The position numbers and the translations under genes were made by a program. The notes under the pieces were generated by a model that saw only the letters and a program-made list of their open reading frames with translations, was not told where the DNA came from and did not search any database. Below, piece after piece: positions 19,342-27,910 of a stretch of 64,000 nucleotides of DNA. This stretch comes from Helicobacter pylori_CU (GTDB lineage Bacteria > Campylobacterota > Campylobacteria > Campylobacterales > Helicobacteraceae): contig NC_017733.1 in the NCBI RefSeq assembly GCF_000259235.1, positions 992,001 to 1,056,000 of the forward strand, read 5' to 3'. The first letter of the stretch is position 1; the number at the start of each line of letters is the position of its first letter.

Positions 19342-21189
19342 TTAAGAAATCGTGCGCAGATACCCGTTTTCGCTCAGCATGACATACAAGCGCCCCATGA
19401 TTTCTTTCTTTTCTTCCATGTCTAGTTGGTTGTTGTCTTCAATTTTTTGTTTTAAAAGGCGCTCGATCTCCTTAGTGTCATAGTCCAAATCGTCTAGCAC
19501 GTCTAAAATCGTTTGGGCTTCACAAATATCTTCCACTTCATAATCGCCTTTTTCATCAAAAACCACGCTAAATTCTGTAGGGTGCGTGAATAAATTGTGC
19601 TTCATGCCTAAAACTTCTTGATACGCTCCCACCAAAAAGAACGCTAAAAAGTATTCTTCTTCATCTATATCTATATCGTGCAAAAACAAGGGCTTCGTGG
19701 AATCAAAAGCGATTTCCCCATCGCTATCGCAAGTAATATCCCACAAGCTCGCGCTCCTGGTGGGCTTTTCATCTAATTTATTCAAGGGCATGACCGGGAA
19801 ATTCTGTCTCAAGCCCCAATAATCCGGCAAGCTTTGGAAAAACGAGCAATTCAATAAATAGCGCTCTTGGACCTGCTCTTGAATGCGTAAAATATCGTTG
19901 TGATCCTTAACATAAAGCAACTGCACCGCTTTTTTGACGATCAAATGGGCTAAAACTTCAGTGTTGCTCCTGTCAATCAAATCAATATAGCCCAGATCAA
20001 AAAGCGTGAATAGCGACTCGGTGTGATCAAAACTATCATGCAAGTATTCAATGGCATTTTTTTCATTGATATTAGCGAGCAAGTCTAGCATTTCATCAAT
20101 CAAGGGGGGGTTATTATTTTCTTTGATTTTTAGGGATTTTTCATTGTATTCATGCGAAAACAATTCTAATACCGGGGCCACTAAAACGGCATGGTTAGCG
20201 GAAATATAACGGCCTGATTCAATGAAAATATCCGGCTCGATTTCTTGCTTATTTTTCACAATTTCCCTCAATAAAAACACCACATCAGCGCTGAATTCTT
20301 CTAAAGTGTAGTTCTTGTCTTGGTGGTGCTTGTGCTGGGTGTATTCTACGGCTAACCCCCCTCCAATATTCACGCTATTAAGATTTTTAGCGCCCATTTT
20401 ACGCAATTCTGCATACAAGTTTCCCGCTTCTCTTAAAGCCTTTTTTAAGGGCGAAATATCGCTGATTTGAGAGCCTATATGAAAATGTATCATGTGGAAA
20501 TGCTCTAGTAAGTCGTTTTCTTCTAAAAGGCGCATCGCTTCTAAAACTTCAGTGCTGCTAAGGCCAAATTTAGAATTGATCCCCCCACTCTTTGCCCAAA
20601 CACCAGTGCCAGCACTGTGCAAACGGATACGAATGCCAATTTTAGGGCATGCTACAAAATCGTTTTGTTTAGCCACGGCGATAATGGTTTTTAATTCATT
20701 CAAACCCTCAATTGTTAAAGTGATCTCATGCTGCATGCTTTTAGCGATAAAGCCAAGCTCAATCATTTCCTTGTCTTTAAAGCCATTCACGGTGATAGGG
20801 GCCGTGGGGTTCGTGTAGCTCATCGCAATGATGAGTTCGGATTTGCTCCCGGCCTCTAACCCGTAATTCAAACCCTTAGCCCCTTGCACTAAAGGCAAAA
20901 CAAACGAGGGCATTTGATTGACCTTTAAAGGGAAAACCGCCTTAAAAGCCCCGCTGTATTGATACTCTTTAATCGCTGAAGAAAACGCATCAAACAGGCT
21001 TTTGATTTGTTTTTGCACCAAATGGGGGAATCGCACCAACAAAGGCCCTCTATATCCCTTATCGCGCACGCTTTGAACGATTTCTAAAAGCGAGGGGTTT
21101 TTGCCATGACAAACTTTAACCAAGCCTTTTTCTATCTTAAATTCGTTATTGCTCCAAAATTTAATCCCATAATCATGGACTTCTTGCAT
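19342..21189 (-). CDS. speA: Biosynthetic arginine decarboxylase
   Basis: SpeA converts arginine to agmatine with PLP, in polyamine metabolism. The 615-aa protein matches the biosynthetic fold-III (alanine-racemase-like) type. The PLP lysine is Lys89 in AVFPLKVNQMPS, and the conserved HFHIGSQI, SVNIGGGLAVEY and ESGRYISANHAV motifs follow. The catalytic cysteine region CDSDGEIAFDSTKPLFLHD lies near the C-terminus. AAAGGATAGAAAATG supports the start. It sits 14 bp from the glycosyltransferase gene upstream, in a minus-strand series. It forms the right border of the plasticity zone in this genome. Confidence 0.97.
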   Translation of the reverse strand: MQEVHDYGIKFWSNNEFKIEKGLVKVCHGKNPSLLEIVQSVRDKGYRGPLLVRFPHLVQKQIKSLFDAFSSAIKEYQYSGAFKAVFPLKVNQMPSFVLPLVQGAKGLNYGLEAGSKSELIIAMSYTNPTAPITVNGFKDKEMIELGFIAKSMQHEITLTIEGLNELKTIIAVAKQNDFVACPKIGIRIRLHSAGTGVWAKSGGINSKFGLSSTEVLEAMRLLEENDLLEHFHMIHFHIGSQISDISPLKKALREAGNLYAELRKMGAKNLNSVNIGGGLAVEYTQHKHHQDKNYTLEEFSADVVFLLREIVKNKQEIEPDIFIESGRYISANHAVLVAPVLELFSHEYNEKSLKIKENNNPPLIDEMLDLLANINEKNAIEYLHDSFDHTESLFTLFDLGYIDLIDRSNTEVLAHLIVKKAVQLLYVKDHNDILRIQEQVQERYLLNCSFFQSLPDYWGLRQNFPVMPLNKLDEKPTRSASLWDITCDSDGEIAFDSTKPLFLHDIDIDEEEYFLAFFLVGAYQEVLGMKHNLFTHPTEFSVVFDEKGDYEVEDICEAQTILDVLDDLDYDTKEIERLLKQKIEDNNQLDMEEKKEIMGRLYVMLSENGYLRTIS

Positions 21190-21203
21190 TTTCTATCCTT
21201 TTA

Positions 21204-22373
21204 TCACGATAAGGTTTTAAAGAGGTTGGGGTTGTTTTTAAAATCTTTGATCGCTTCTTCATAAACCTTTTCAATTTGAATGACTGAATTTTCTAAAGTG
21301 TAGTTTAGAGCGCTTTTAGCGTATTCGTTTTGCATTCTTTCTCTTTCAAGCTTGTTTTCTAACCACCAATCTATTTTAGCGCTCAAATCTTTAGCGTTAT
21401 TAGGCTCAAATAACGATCGTTCATCTAGCGCGAATTGCCTGGTCGCGCTTAAAGGGCTATTGGCGATAACAGGCACAATCCCCACGCTAATAGCCTCTAA
21501 ACACGCAATCGCTTCGCTCTCCACATTGGCTGTGTGCACATAAAGGGTGCAAGTTTTTAAAATCTCTAACAATTCATTGGAATTGACAAACCCAAACTCC
21601 GTTTTTACGCCTAGTTTTTGGGCTAGAAGTTTGATTTTTTTCTCATCAGGCCCTTTGCCTTTGAGTAATAATACAATGTCTTGTTTGTATCGGCTTAAAG
21701 CAACCGCTTTGATTAAAACGCTTTGGTTTTTTTCATTAGAATAGCGCCCTACCATAGCGATTTTAAAGGGCGTGGTGTCAAAAAGGCTTTTTTGCGGGTG
21801 TTCAAATCTAAACATGGGATCAAAGCCGTTAGAAATAGCGTATTTTTTCCCTCCATAGTTGTATTTTTCTAATTCTTCTACAATGAATTTTGATGGGCAA
21901 TGGATATGGTGGATATAGCGGTAATGCGAAGATTTAAACCATGAAAAAAGCATCATGTTAAACCAAGAAAATTGCCCCAATTTCATGTTGTAAGAAATAT
22001 GCTCTGGCTGTAAATGGAAAGAGCCAATGTAAGGCACTCGCATTTCTCGCGCGATTTTTACGGCTGTTTTTTCTAGCAAAAAAGGCAAGTAAGTATGGAT
22101 CATATCCGCTCCCTTAAAAGCCTTTCTTAAGATTTTTTCATCCGGTTTAGCAAAAAGGATGTGTTGTTTGTGTGAGATTTCTGTAACTAGGGGGATATAG
22201 CGCTCTTTAAGGTTGTAATACCCTTCTTCTTCACTCCCTAAATTATCCACATGGGGGGCAACCACTCTCATCACATGCCCTCTTTTTTTCAGCGCTTCAA
22301 AAAAACGAAACGCTGTCATAGAAGTGCCATTACTGGTGTCTTTAAAGCTATCCACGACTAAAACAATAACCAT
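21204..22373 (-). CDS. cgt: Cholesterol alpha-glucosyltransferase (GT4 family)
   Basis: This enzyme transfers glucose from UDP-glucose to cholesterol taken from the host, giving the cholesteryl glucosides typical of Helicobacter. In H. pylori the gene between speA and the hotdog protein, formerly named capJ, is the characterised enzyme. The 389-aa protein is a GT-B fold. It begins MVIVLVVDSFKDTSNGTSM, has the family segment KIAMVGRYSNEKNQSVLIKA (acceptor-to-donor switch, about residue 205), and ends with the ESEAIACLEAISVGIVP donor-site motif (E-x7-E). A basic, hydrophobic N-terminal half suggests peripheral membrane binding. The assignment rests on gene order and family together. Confidence 0.9.
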   Translation of the reverse strand: MVIVLVVDSFKDTSNGTSMTAFRFFEALKKRGHVMRVVAPHVDNLGSEEEGYYNLKERYIPLVTEISHKQHILFAKPDEKILRKAFKGADMIHTYLPFLLEKTAVKIAREMRVPYIGSFHLQPEHISYNMKLGQFSWFNMMLFSWFKSSHYRYIHHIHCPSKFIVEELEKYNYGGKKYAISNGFDPMFRFEHPQKSLFDTTPFKIAMVGRYSNEKNQSVLIKAVALSRYKQDIVLLLKGKGPDEKKIKLLAQKLGVKTEFGFVNSNELLEILKTCTLYVHTANVESEAIACLEAISVGIVPVIANSPLSATRQFALDERSLFEPNNAKDLSAKIDWWLENKLERERMQNEYAKSALNYTLENSVIQIEKVYEEAIKDFKNNPNLFKTLS

Positions 22374-22377
22374 TTAA

Positions 22378-22806
22378 CTACTCTTCTTTAAAATTGAATT
22401 TAAAAGGCTTTTTATCAAACACCACGATTTCTATCATTCCCTCTAAAACCTGAATGTCTAACACAAACGCCTCTATTTTTATTTCAGCTTTTTTCACGCC
22501 ATCTTGAATCACTTGCGCTTTAATGAGCGCTTCTTGATTCAATTCTAGGGGGGCATAAAAATTGATGTTATTAGAAACCACCACGCTGTGCCTTTTATTC
22601 AACGCGCACAAGGCCGCATAATTGCACGCAATAAGCACAAACCCGGCATGCACAAAATTTTCTTCATACACCATGCTTTCATTGCCCTTGAAACGCGCAT
22701 GGGCTATATCTTTTTCTAAAACGACTAGTTCAGTGCCAACGCTTGGTTTGAAATTCTTACAAGTCTCTAAAGAGTCATAATCCACACGAACGACTGATTC
22801 TTGCAC
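22378..22806 (-). CDS. Hotdog-fold thioesterase-like protein
   Basis: This 142-aa protein shows a hotdog pattern. An N-terminal segment ends in FVHAGFVLIACNYAALCALN, the central helix, and is followed by beta strands (SVVVSNNINFYAPLELNQ and KAEIKIEAFVLDIQVLEGMI). Such proteins hydrolyse acyl-CoA or acyl-ACP thioesters, or act as dehydratases. A catalytic acidic residue is not certain. It lies only 4 bp from the cholesterol glucosyltransferase gene and 14 bp from cmoB, in the same operon. A role with acylated cholesteryl glucosides is possible but unproven. Confidence 0.75.
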   Translation of the reverse strand: MQESVVRVDYDSLETCKNFKPSVGTELVVLEKDIAHARFKGNESMVYEENFVHAGFVLIACNYAALCALNKRHSVVVSNNINFYAPLELNQEALIKAQVIQDGVKKAEIKIEAFVLDIQVLEGMIEIVVFDKKPFKFNFKEE

Positions 22807-22820
22807 TATTTAATCCTTTA

Positions 22821-23606
22821 TTAAAGCTTGCTTGGTTTAAGCATTTTAAAATACCCCCTTAAAGGAGCGTCATACCCCTCTAAAGTTTTAGAGTGATCCG
22901 TTTTATCCAAAAAATCTTCCAAACTTTGCCCCAAAATAAAATCCGTTTTACGCTGTTCTTTAGGCGTGGTCTTTGAAACGCTAAGAATCTCAAAATTTTC
23001 AAACCCCACCCTTTCACACCACCCTTTTAAAGCGCTAACGCTAGGGATAAAATAAACATTTTTCATTTTAGCGTAAGTTTTTTTAGGGCAAAGAGCGATG
23101 TCTAGGGGCGAATCAATAATAAGTGTATCCAACACTAGCTCCCCTTTTATCTTTAAAGCATGATACAAGGCTTTTAAAGCTTCTAGCGGGCTTTTCCTGT
23201 GGTATAGCACCCCTAAGCAAAAAATGACATCAAAAGCGTTAGGGTATTTTTCATGCAGATCCTCTACCCCCAAAGACTCGTAAATGATTTTTTTTTCTTT
23301 ATCAAAAAAGGGGGCTAAAAATTCAAATTGTTTTTTGACTAAAACGCCCGGATCAAACCCCACCAAGCTTTTAGGCTTATATTCTAGCATCTTAAACAAG
23401 TAATAGCCGTTATTGCAACCCACATCAGCCACTATTTTGTCTTTTAAAGGAGTGGCGTTTTTGACTAGATCCCATTTAATGGAGCTATCCCATTCGCTAT
23501 CAATCTTGATTTGAGAAATTTCAAAAGGGCCTTTACGCCATGGCCTTAACGCCATGATTTCTTCTAAAAGGGTTTTTGGATTAATTTTATCGTTACAAGT
23601 GAGCAT
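22821..23606 (-). CDS. cmoB: tRNA U34 carboxymethyltransferase
   Basis: CmoB uses carboxy-S-adenosylmethionine to make cmo5U at the wobble position of several tRNAs. The 261-aa protein is shorter than the 323-aa E. coli form, lacking part of the N-terminus. The family-specific MALRPWRKGPFEI segment and SAM motif VADVGCNNGYYLFKM are present, with VIFCLGVLYHRKSPLEAL further on. The partner CmoA is encoded at 57151-57882 in this window, so both steps are covered. The gene overlaps an operon with 3 bp to the next gene upstream. Confidence 0.92.
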   Translation of the reverse strand: MLTCNDKINPKTLLEEIMALRPWRKGPFEISQIKIDSEWDSSIKWDLVKNATPLKDKIVADVGCNNGYYLFKMLEYKPKSLVGFDPGVLVKKQFEFLAPFFDKEKKIIYESLGVEDLHEKYPNAFDVIFCLGVLYHRKSPLEALKALYHALKIKGELVLDTLIIDSPLDIALCPKKTYAKMKNVYFIPSVSALKGWCERVGFENFEILSVSKTTPKEQRKTDFILGQSLEDFLDKTDHSKTLEGYDAPLRGYFKMLKPSKL

Positions 23607-23609
23607 GAC

Positions 23610-24617
23610 TTACCATAGCGTGGGGGTTTTTTTAAAAAGGGGGGGGTTTAAAAGGGATTCTAAATGATGAGAGCTAATCCCATAAATAAAAGCGAAATTA
23701 AACGCTAAATTTTTTAATTGCTCTTTTAAGTTGTTTTGGGTGGTGTAACAATAAGGGTTGGTTTTTTTAAAGAAAGCCGCGCTGTTTTTACGACAAAACA
23801 CGACAATTTTCCCCCACGATAAAGTCTCAAGGGCTTTTTGAAGCATCATTTCAAACAATTCTTTTGAAGTCTCAGCGACAACCACCCTTGCCGTTGCGCC
23901 ATAGGGGGCTATTTCTAAATTTTTATTCACAAAAAAGGGTTTGCAATGATCTAGTGGGTATTCTTTTTTGCCTAAAAGATTCAAATCAAATTCAATTTGT
24001 AATTTCTCGCACAATTGAATCACCCTTTTTAAAGGCTCTAAAAAGATGCATGGCATTTTGAATTCGTATTCTTGTTTTTCATAGACTAAAGCGCTGCAAA
24101 AAAAGGATTGGTTGAGAATGATTAAACGGCTTTCTTTTAAATCTTCTTTCAAGCGCTCTTGCTTATAAAACAAATGGAGCCACTCCAATTTATCAAAAAA
24201 GGCTATTTTACACCCCTCTATAATGAACAAATCTTCAAGGCTCTCTTTCAAGCACCACACAAATCCGCTCACCATGATTTTAGAAGCGATCTCTAATTCT
24301 ATGGGGCTTAACAGCACCCCGACCACGCGCTCATTCAACAAGCAAAATTTAAACAAATGATTCAAAGAATGCTCTATATCTTTAAGCTTGATCCATGCCA
24401 CATCCCTATCGCTTAAAGGATATTCTCCTGTGTATAAGATCCCATAAGCCCCTAACTCTAAAGCTTTAGGAATGAGCGTGTGATCTTTAGCGGCAAATAA
24501 AGAGCCTTTTTGGACTTTGCTTAAAGACAAAACAATAGAATTAAAATAGCTGATTGAGGGCGTGTTTTGCAATTCGCCCAAACTCAATTCTACGGCTTCA
24601 TTCACCCCTAATCGCAT
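23610..24617 (-). CDS. Mur-ligase-like protein of unknown function
   Basis: This 335-aa protein has an N-terminal part (residues 1-75) resembling the first domain of MurE/MurF. It contains LSKVQKGSLFAAKDHTLIPK, ALELGAYGILYTGEY and WIKLKDIEHSLNHLF in the right order. The ATP-binding P-loop (GTNGKT) of true Mur ligases is absent, so it cannot be a normal ligase. The C-terminal half is predicted soluble, has several Cys residues and a PYGATARVVVAETSKEL segment, which might be a Mur C-terminal domain. It lies between cmoB and metG in one transcript. H. pylori has murE and murF elsewhere, so this is probably a divergent paralogue. Function unknown. Confidence 0.7.
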   Translation of the reverse strand: MRLGVNEAVELSLGELQNTPSISYFNSIVLSLSKVQKGSLFAAKDHTLIPKALELGAYGILYTGEYPLSDRDVAWIKLKDIEHSLNHLFKFCLLNERVVGVLLSPIELEIASKIMVSGFVWCLKESLEDLFIIEGCKIAFFDKLEWLHLFYKQERLKEDLKESRLIILNQSFFCSALVYEKQEYEFKMPCIFLEPLKRVIQLCEKLQIEFDLNLLGKKEYPLDHCKPFFVNKNLEIAPYGATARVVVAETSKELFEMMLQKALETLSWGKIVVFCRKNSAAFFKKTNPYCYTTQNNLKEQLKNLAFNFAFIYGISSHHLESLLNPPLFKKTPTLW

Positions 24618-26570
24618 TTAGCTGATCAAACTTCCTGCAATTTTTTCTCTGGTAGGGCTGATTAAAGCCAGATTATCGCTATCTCGCACCGCTAAAATCA
24701 TGCCCTCACTCATTTCGCCCATAAGCTTTGCGGGTTTTAAATTAGCCACCACGCACACCATTTGCCCCACCAAACTTTCAGGCTCATAATCCAAAGCGAT
24801 CCCTGAGATAATCTGCCTCAAACGATTTTCGCCTAAATCCACTTTTAAACGCAGTAATTTATTGGACTTTTCAATCCTTTGAGCTTCTTTGATAAGCCCC
24901 ACTTTAATCTCTACTTTTTTGAAATCCTCAATGCCGATATAGTTTTCTTGTTTTGGTGGGGCTTTTTCTTTTCTATCTTTTTTTTCTTTTTCGTTTTTTT
25001 CTGGTGAGGCTTCTCCCGCTTTTTCAGCCTTTTCAATTTTCTCCATTTTGGAAAATAAAGGTTCGGTGTCTTGTAAAATCATATCTTGTAATTTTTTAGC
25101 TTTAAAAAAGCGTTCGTAATTATTGGGCGTGATTTCTGTGTTGAAAGCATTCGCTAATTTCATAGCGCTCTTTGGCATGAACGCATAGAGTAAGAAGCTT
25201 GATTGCAACAGCGCGTTTGCGATCAAACTCAATAAGGCTTCTAGTTTTTCTGATTCGTTGTTTTTGTGCAAAACCCATGGCTCTTCTTTAGCGATGAGTT
25301 TGTTTAAAAAATCATAAACGTTAAACAATTCCTCTAAAGCTTTATGCAATTGCATTTTAGGCACAAAAGAATTAGCGTTATCTAAAATTTGATGCGCTTT
25401 TTCTAGCTCTTTAGAATAATAAGCGGTGATTTTGGCACTTTTTAGAGAATAATTGAAATATTTTTTAGCCATGCCTAACAAACGATTCAATAAATTCCCT
25501 AAATCGTTATTCAAATTCGCGTTGATCCTTTCTATTAACGCTTTTTTAGAAAAATCCCCATCTTGCCCAAAAGGCACTTCACGCAATAAAAAATAGCGTA
25601 ATTCTTCAATCCCATACTCCATAGCGATTTTTTGAGCGTTTAAAACATTACCCAAGCTCTTACTCATTTTCACGCCCTCTATCGTCCACCACCCATGCAC
25701 GCAAAGCTGTTTGAATAAGGGCAAATTCAAACTCATCAAAAAGGCTGGCCAATAGATGGCATGGAAGCGCAAAATATCCTTACCCACAATATGCCTAGCG
25801 CGTTCAAAATGCACCATTTTATTGTCTAAATCGTTCAAATACCCTAACGCGCTCGCATAATTCAATAAAGCGTCCAGCCAAACATACACCACATGTTTAG
25901 GATCGTTCATTTTTTTAGGCAAAGGAATGCCCCATTCAAAGCTCGTGCGCGTGATAGACAGATCCAATAAACCCTGCTCAATAAAAGAAGTTACCTCATT
26001 TTTACGATAAATAGGCAAAATCGCTTCAGGATTTTTAGCGTAAAAATCCAATAAAGGCTTTTCATACGCGCTCAATCTGAAAAAATAGCTCTCTTCTTCT
26101 AAAAGCGCAGTCTCCCTCAAGCAATCAGGGCATAAGACTTTATCACTCGTGTTGTCCGCTTTAGAGATCGCGCAATAACTCTCACAGCTCACGCAATAAT
26201 ACCCACTATAAGTGCCTTTATAAATATCCCCTTTTTCAAACATGATTTCAAAGGCGTTTTGCACGCATTTTTGATGCTCGCTGTCTGTGGTGCGGATAAA
26301 ACCATCATAATCCAAATTGAAAAAATCCCACTGGTTTTTAAAAATCGCGCTAATGCTATCGGCGTAAGCTTTGGGGCTTTGATTCCTCAACCTCGCGCTT
26401 TGTTCGATCTTTTGCCCATGCTCATCGGTGCCGGTTAAAAAAAAGACTTCTTCGCCTTGGAGCGTGTAATACTTCTTTAAAGTGTCCGCAATCAAAGTCG
26501 TATAAGCATGGCCAATATGAGGGATGTCATTCACATAATAAATGGGGGTTGTGATCAGTGATTTTTGCAT
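24618..26570 (-). CDS. metG: Methionyl-tRNA synthetase
   Basis: MetG charges tRNA(Met). The 650-aa protein has the class I signatures HIGH (residues 18-21, in DIPHIGHAYT) and GVKMSKSLGN. The metal knuckle CVSCESYC...CPDC is present. A flexible Lys/Glu-rich linker (about residues 515-545, EKNEKEKKDRKEKAPPKQ) joins to a C-terminal EMAP/Trbp111 tRNA-binding domain (FKKVEIKVGLIKEAQRIEKS). Lengths match other epsilonproteobacterial forms. It is divergent from cfa. Confidence 0.97.
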   Translation of the reverse strand: MQKSLITTPIYYVNDIPHIGHAYTTLIADTLKKYYTLQGEEVFFLTGTDEHGQKIEQSARLRNQSPKAYADSISAIFKNQWDFFNLDYDGFIRTTDSEHQKCVQNAFEIMFEKGDIYKGTYSGYYCVSCESYCAISKADNTSDKVLCPDCLRETALLEEESYFFRLSAYEKPLLDFYAKNPEAILPIYRKNEVTSFIEQGLLDLSITRTSFEWGIPLPKKMNDPKHVVYVWLDALLNYASALGYLNDLDNKMVHFERARHIVGKDILRFHAIYWPAFLMSLNLPLFKQLCVHGWWTIEGVKMSKSLGNVLNAQKIAMEYGIEELRYFLLREVPFGQDGDFSKKALIERINANLNNDLGNLLNRLLGMAKKYFNYSLKSAKITAYYSKELEKAHQILDNANSFVPKMQLHKALEELFNVYDFLNKLIAKEEPWVLHKNNESEKLEALLSLIANALLQSSFLLYAFMPKSAMKLANAFNTEITPNNYERFFKAKKLQDMILQDTEPLFSKMEKIEKAEKAGEASPEKNEKEKKDRKEKAPPKQENYIGIEDFKKVEIKVGLIKEAQRIEKSNKLLRLKVDLGENRLRQIISGIALDYEPESLVGQMVCVVANLKPAKLMGEMSEGMILAVRDSDNLALISPTREKIAGSLIS

Positions 26571-26738
26571 CTTTATAATCGTGTTACCTTAAATTTGTTT
26601 AAATCTCTTAATTTTAACATGCTTTTAAAAATTTAGAGAATAGAGGTTGAATTTATGCTTATTCATGGGGTGTTTTTAGCTTAAAATTCATTATAATTGA
26701 CGCTCAAAAAATTGAAAAATGAGTTCAAGGAATTACAG

Positions 26739-27908
26739 ATGATTTCAAAATTTTTGCTCAAAAGCATGTTCAAGCAGTGGAAAAACGGCGATTATCAGGT
26801 CGTTTTTTGGGACAATAGCGTTTATAGGAATGGCGAACATTCGCCTAAATTCACCCTTAAAATCCATCGCCCCCTAAAATTTAGCGATATTAAAAAAGAC
26901 ATGTCTTTGACGATTGCTGAGGCTTATATGGACGGCGTGATTGATATTGAAGGCTCTATGGATGAGGTGATGCATTCTTTGTATTTGCAAACCAATTATG
27001 AGCATTTGCACAAACATGATAACGCTAAAGCTATCCAAAAACCCATCAAAGAAAGCTCCAACATTTCTAAACATTACGATCTAGGGAATGACTTTTATTC
27101 TATCTGGCTAGATGAAACCTTAAGCTATTCATGCGCGTATTTCAAAAAGGACGATGACACCCTCCATGCCGCCCAGCTCCAAAAATTAGATCACACTTTA
27201 AAAAAACTCCACCTAAAGCCTGGCGAAAAACTGCTGGATATAGGCTGTGGCTGGGGCTATCTCTCTGTAAAAGCTGCGCAAGAATACGGGGCGGAAGTGA
27301 TGGGGATCACCATTTCTAGCGAGCAATACAAACAGGCTAACAAACGAGTCCAAGAGTTAGGATTAGAGGATAAAGTAACGATCAAATTATTGAATTACCA
27401 GGATTTAGACGGGCGTTTATACCGCTTTGATAAAGTGGTGAGCGTGGGCATGTTTGAGCATGTGGGTAAGGATAATTTGCCCTTTTATTTCAAAAAAGTT
27501 AAAGAAGTGTTGAAAACGGGCGGGATGTTTTTGCTCCATTCCATTTTATGCTGTTTTGAAGGCAAGACTAACGCATGGGTGGATAAATACATCTTTCCAG
27601 GCGGTTATTTGCCCTCTTTAAGAGAAGTGATGAGCGTGATGAGCGAATGCGACTTCCACTTGCTCATGGCTGAAAGCTTACGCATCCATTACGCTAAGAC
27701 TTTAGACATTTGGCGAGACAACTTCAACCACAACCTAGACCAAGTGAAAAGACTCGGCTATGACGAACGCTTTATCCGCATGTGGGATCTGTATTTAAGG
27801 ACTTGTGCATCGGCTTTCAGGGTGGGGAGCGCGGATTTATTCCAATTGCTTTTAACCAACAGCGTGGATAACACTTTCCCCTTAACCAAAGAATACATCT
27901 ACCAATAA
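26739..27908 (+). CDS. cfa: Cyclopropane fatty acid synthase
   Basis: Cfa adds a methylene group from SAM to unsaturated acyl chains of phospholipids, stabilising membranes under acid stress. The start at 26739 (MISKFLLKSMFKQW) is preceded by AAGGAATTACAG; an upstream TTG frame would add 14 residues. The 389-aa protein has the ISKHYDLGNDFYSIWLDETL substrate motif, SAM-binding LLDIGCGWGYLSVKAA, and SVGMFEHVGKDN. It ends 2 bp before the convergent MscS gene, with no room for a separate terminator. Confidence 0.96.
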   Translation: MISKFLLKSMFKQWKNGDYQVVFWDNSVYRNGEHSPKFTLKIHRPLKFSDIKKDMSLTIAEAYMDGVIDIEGSMDEVMHSLYLQTNYEHLHKHDNAKAIQKPIKESSNISKHYDLGNDFYSIWLDETLSYSCAYFKKDDDTLHAAQLQKLDHTLKKLHLKPGEKLLDIGCGWGYLSVKAAQEYGAEVMGITISSEQYKQANKRVQELGLEDKVTIKLLNYQDLDGRLYRFDKVVSVGMFEHVGKDNLPFYFKKVKEVLKTGGMFLLHSILCCFEGKTNAWVDKYIFPGGYLPSLREVMSVMSECDFHLLMAESLRIHYAKTLDIWRDNFNHNLDQVKRLGYDERFIRMWDLYLRTCASAFRVGSADLFQLLLTNSVDNTFPLTKEYIYQ

Positions 27909-27910
27909 TT

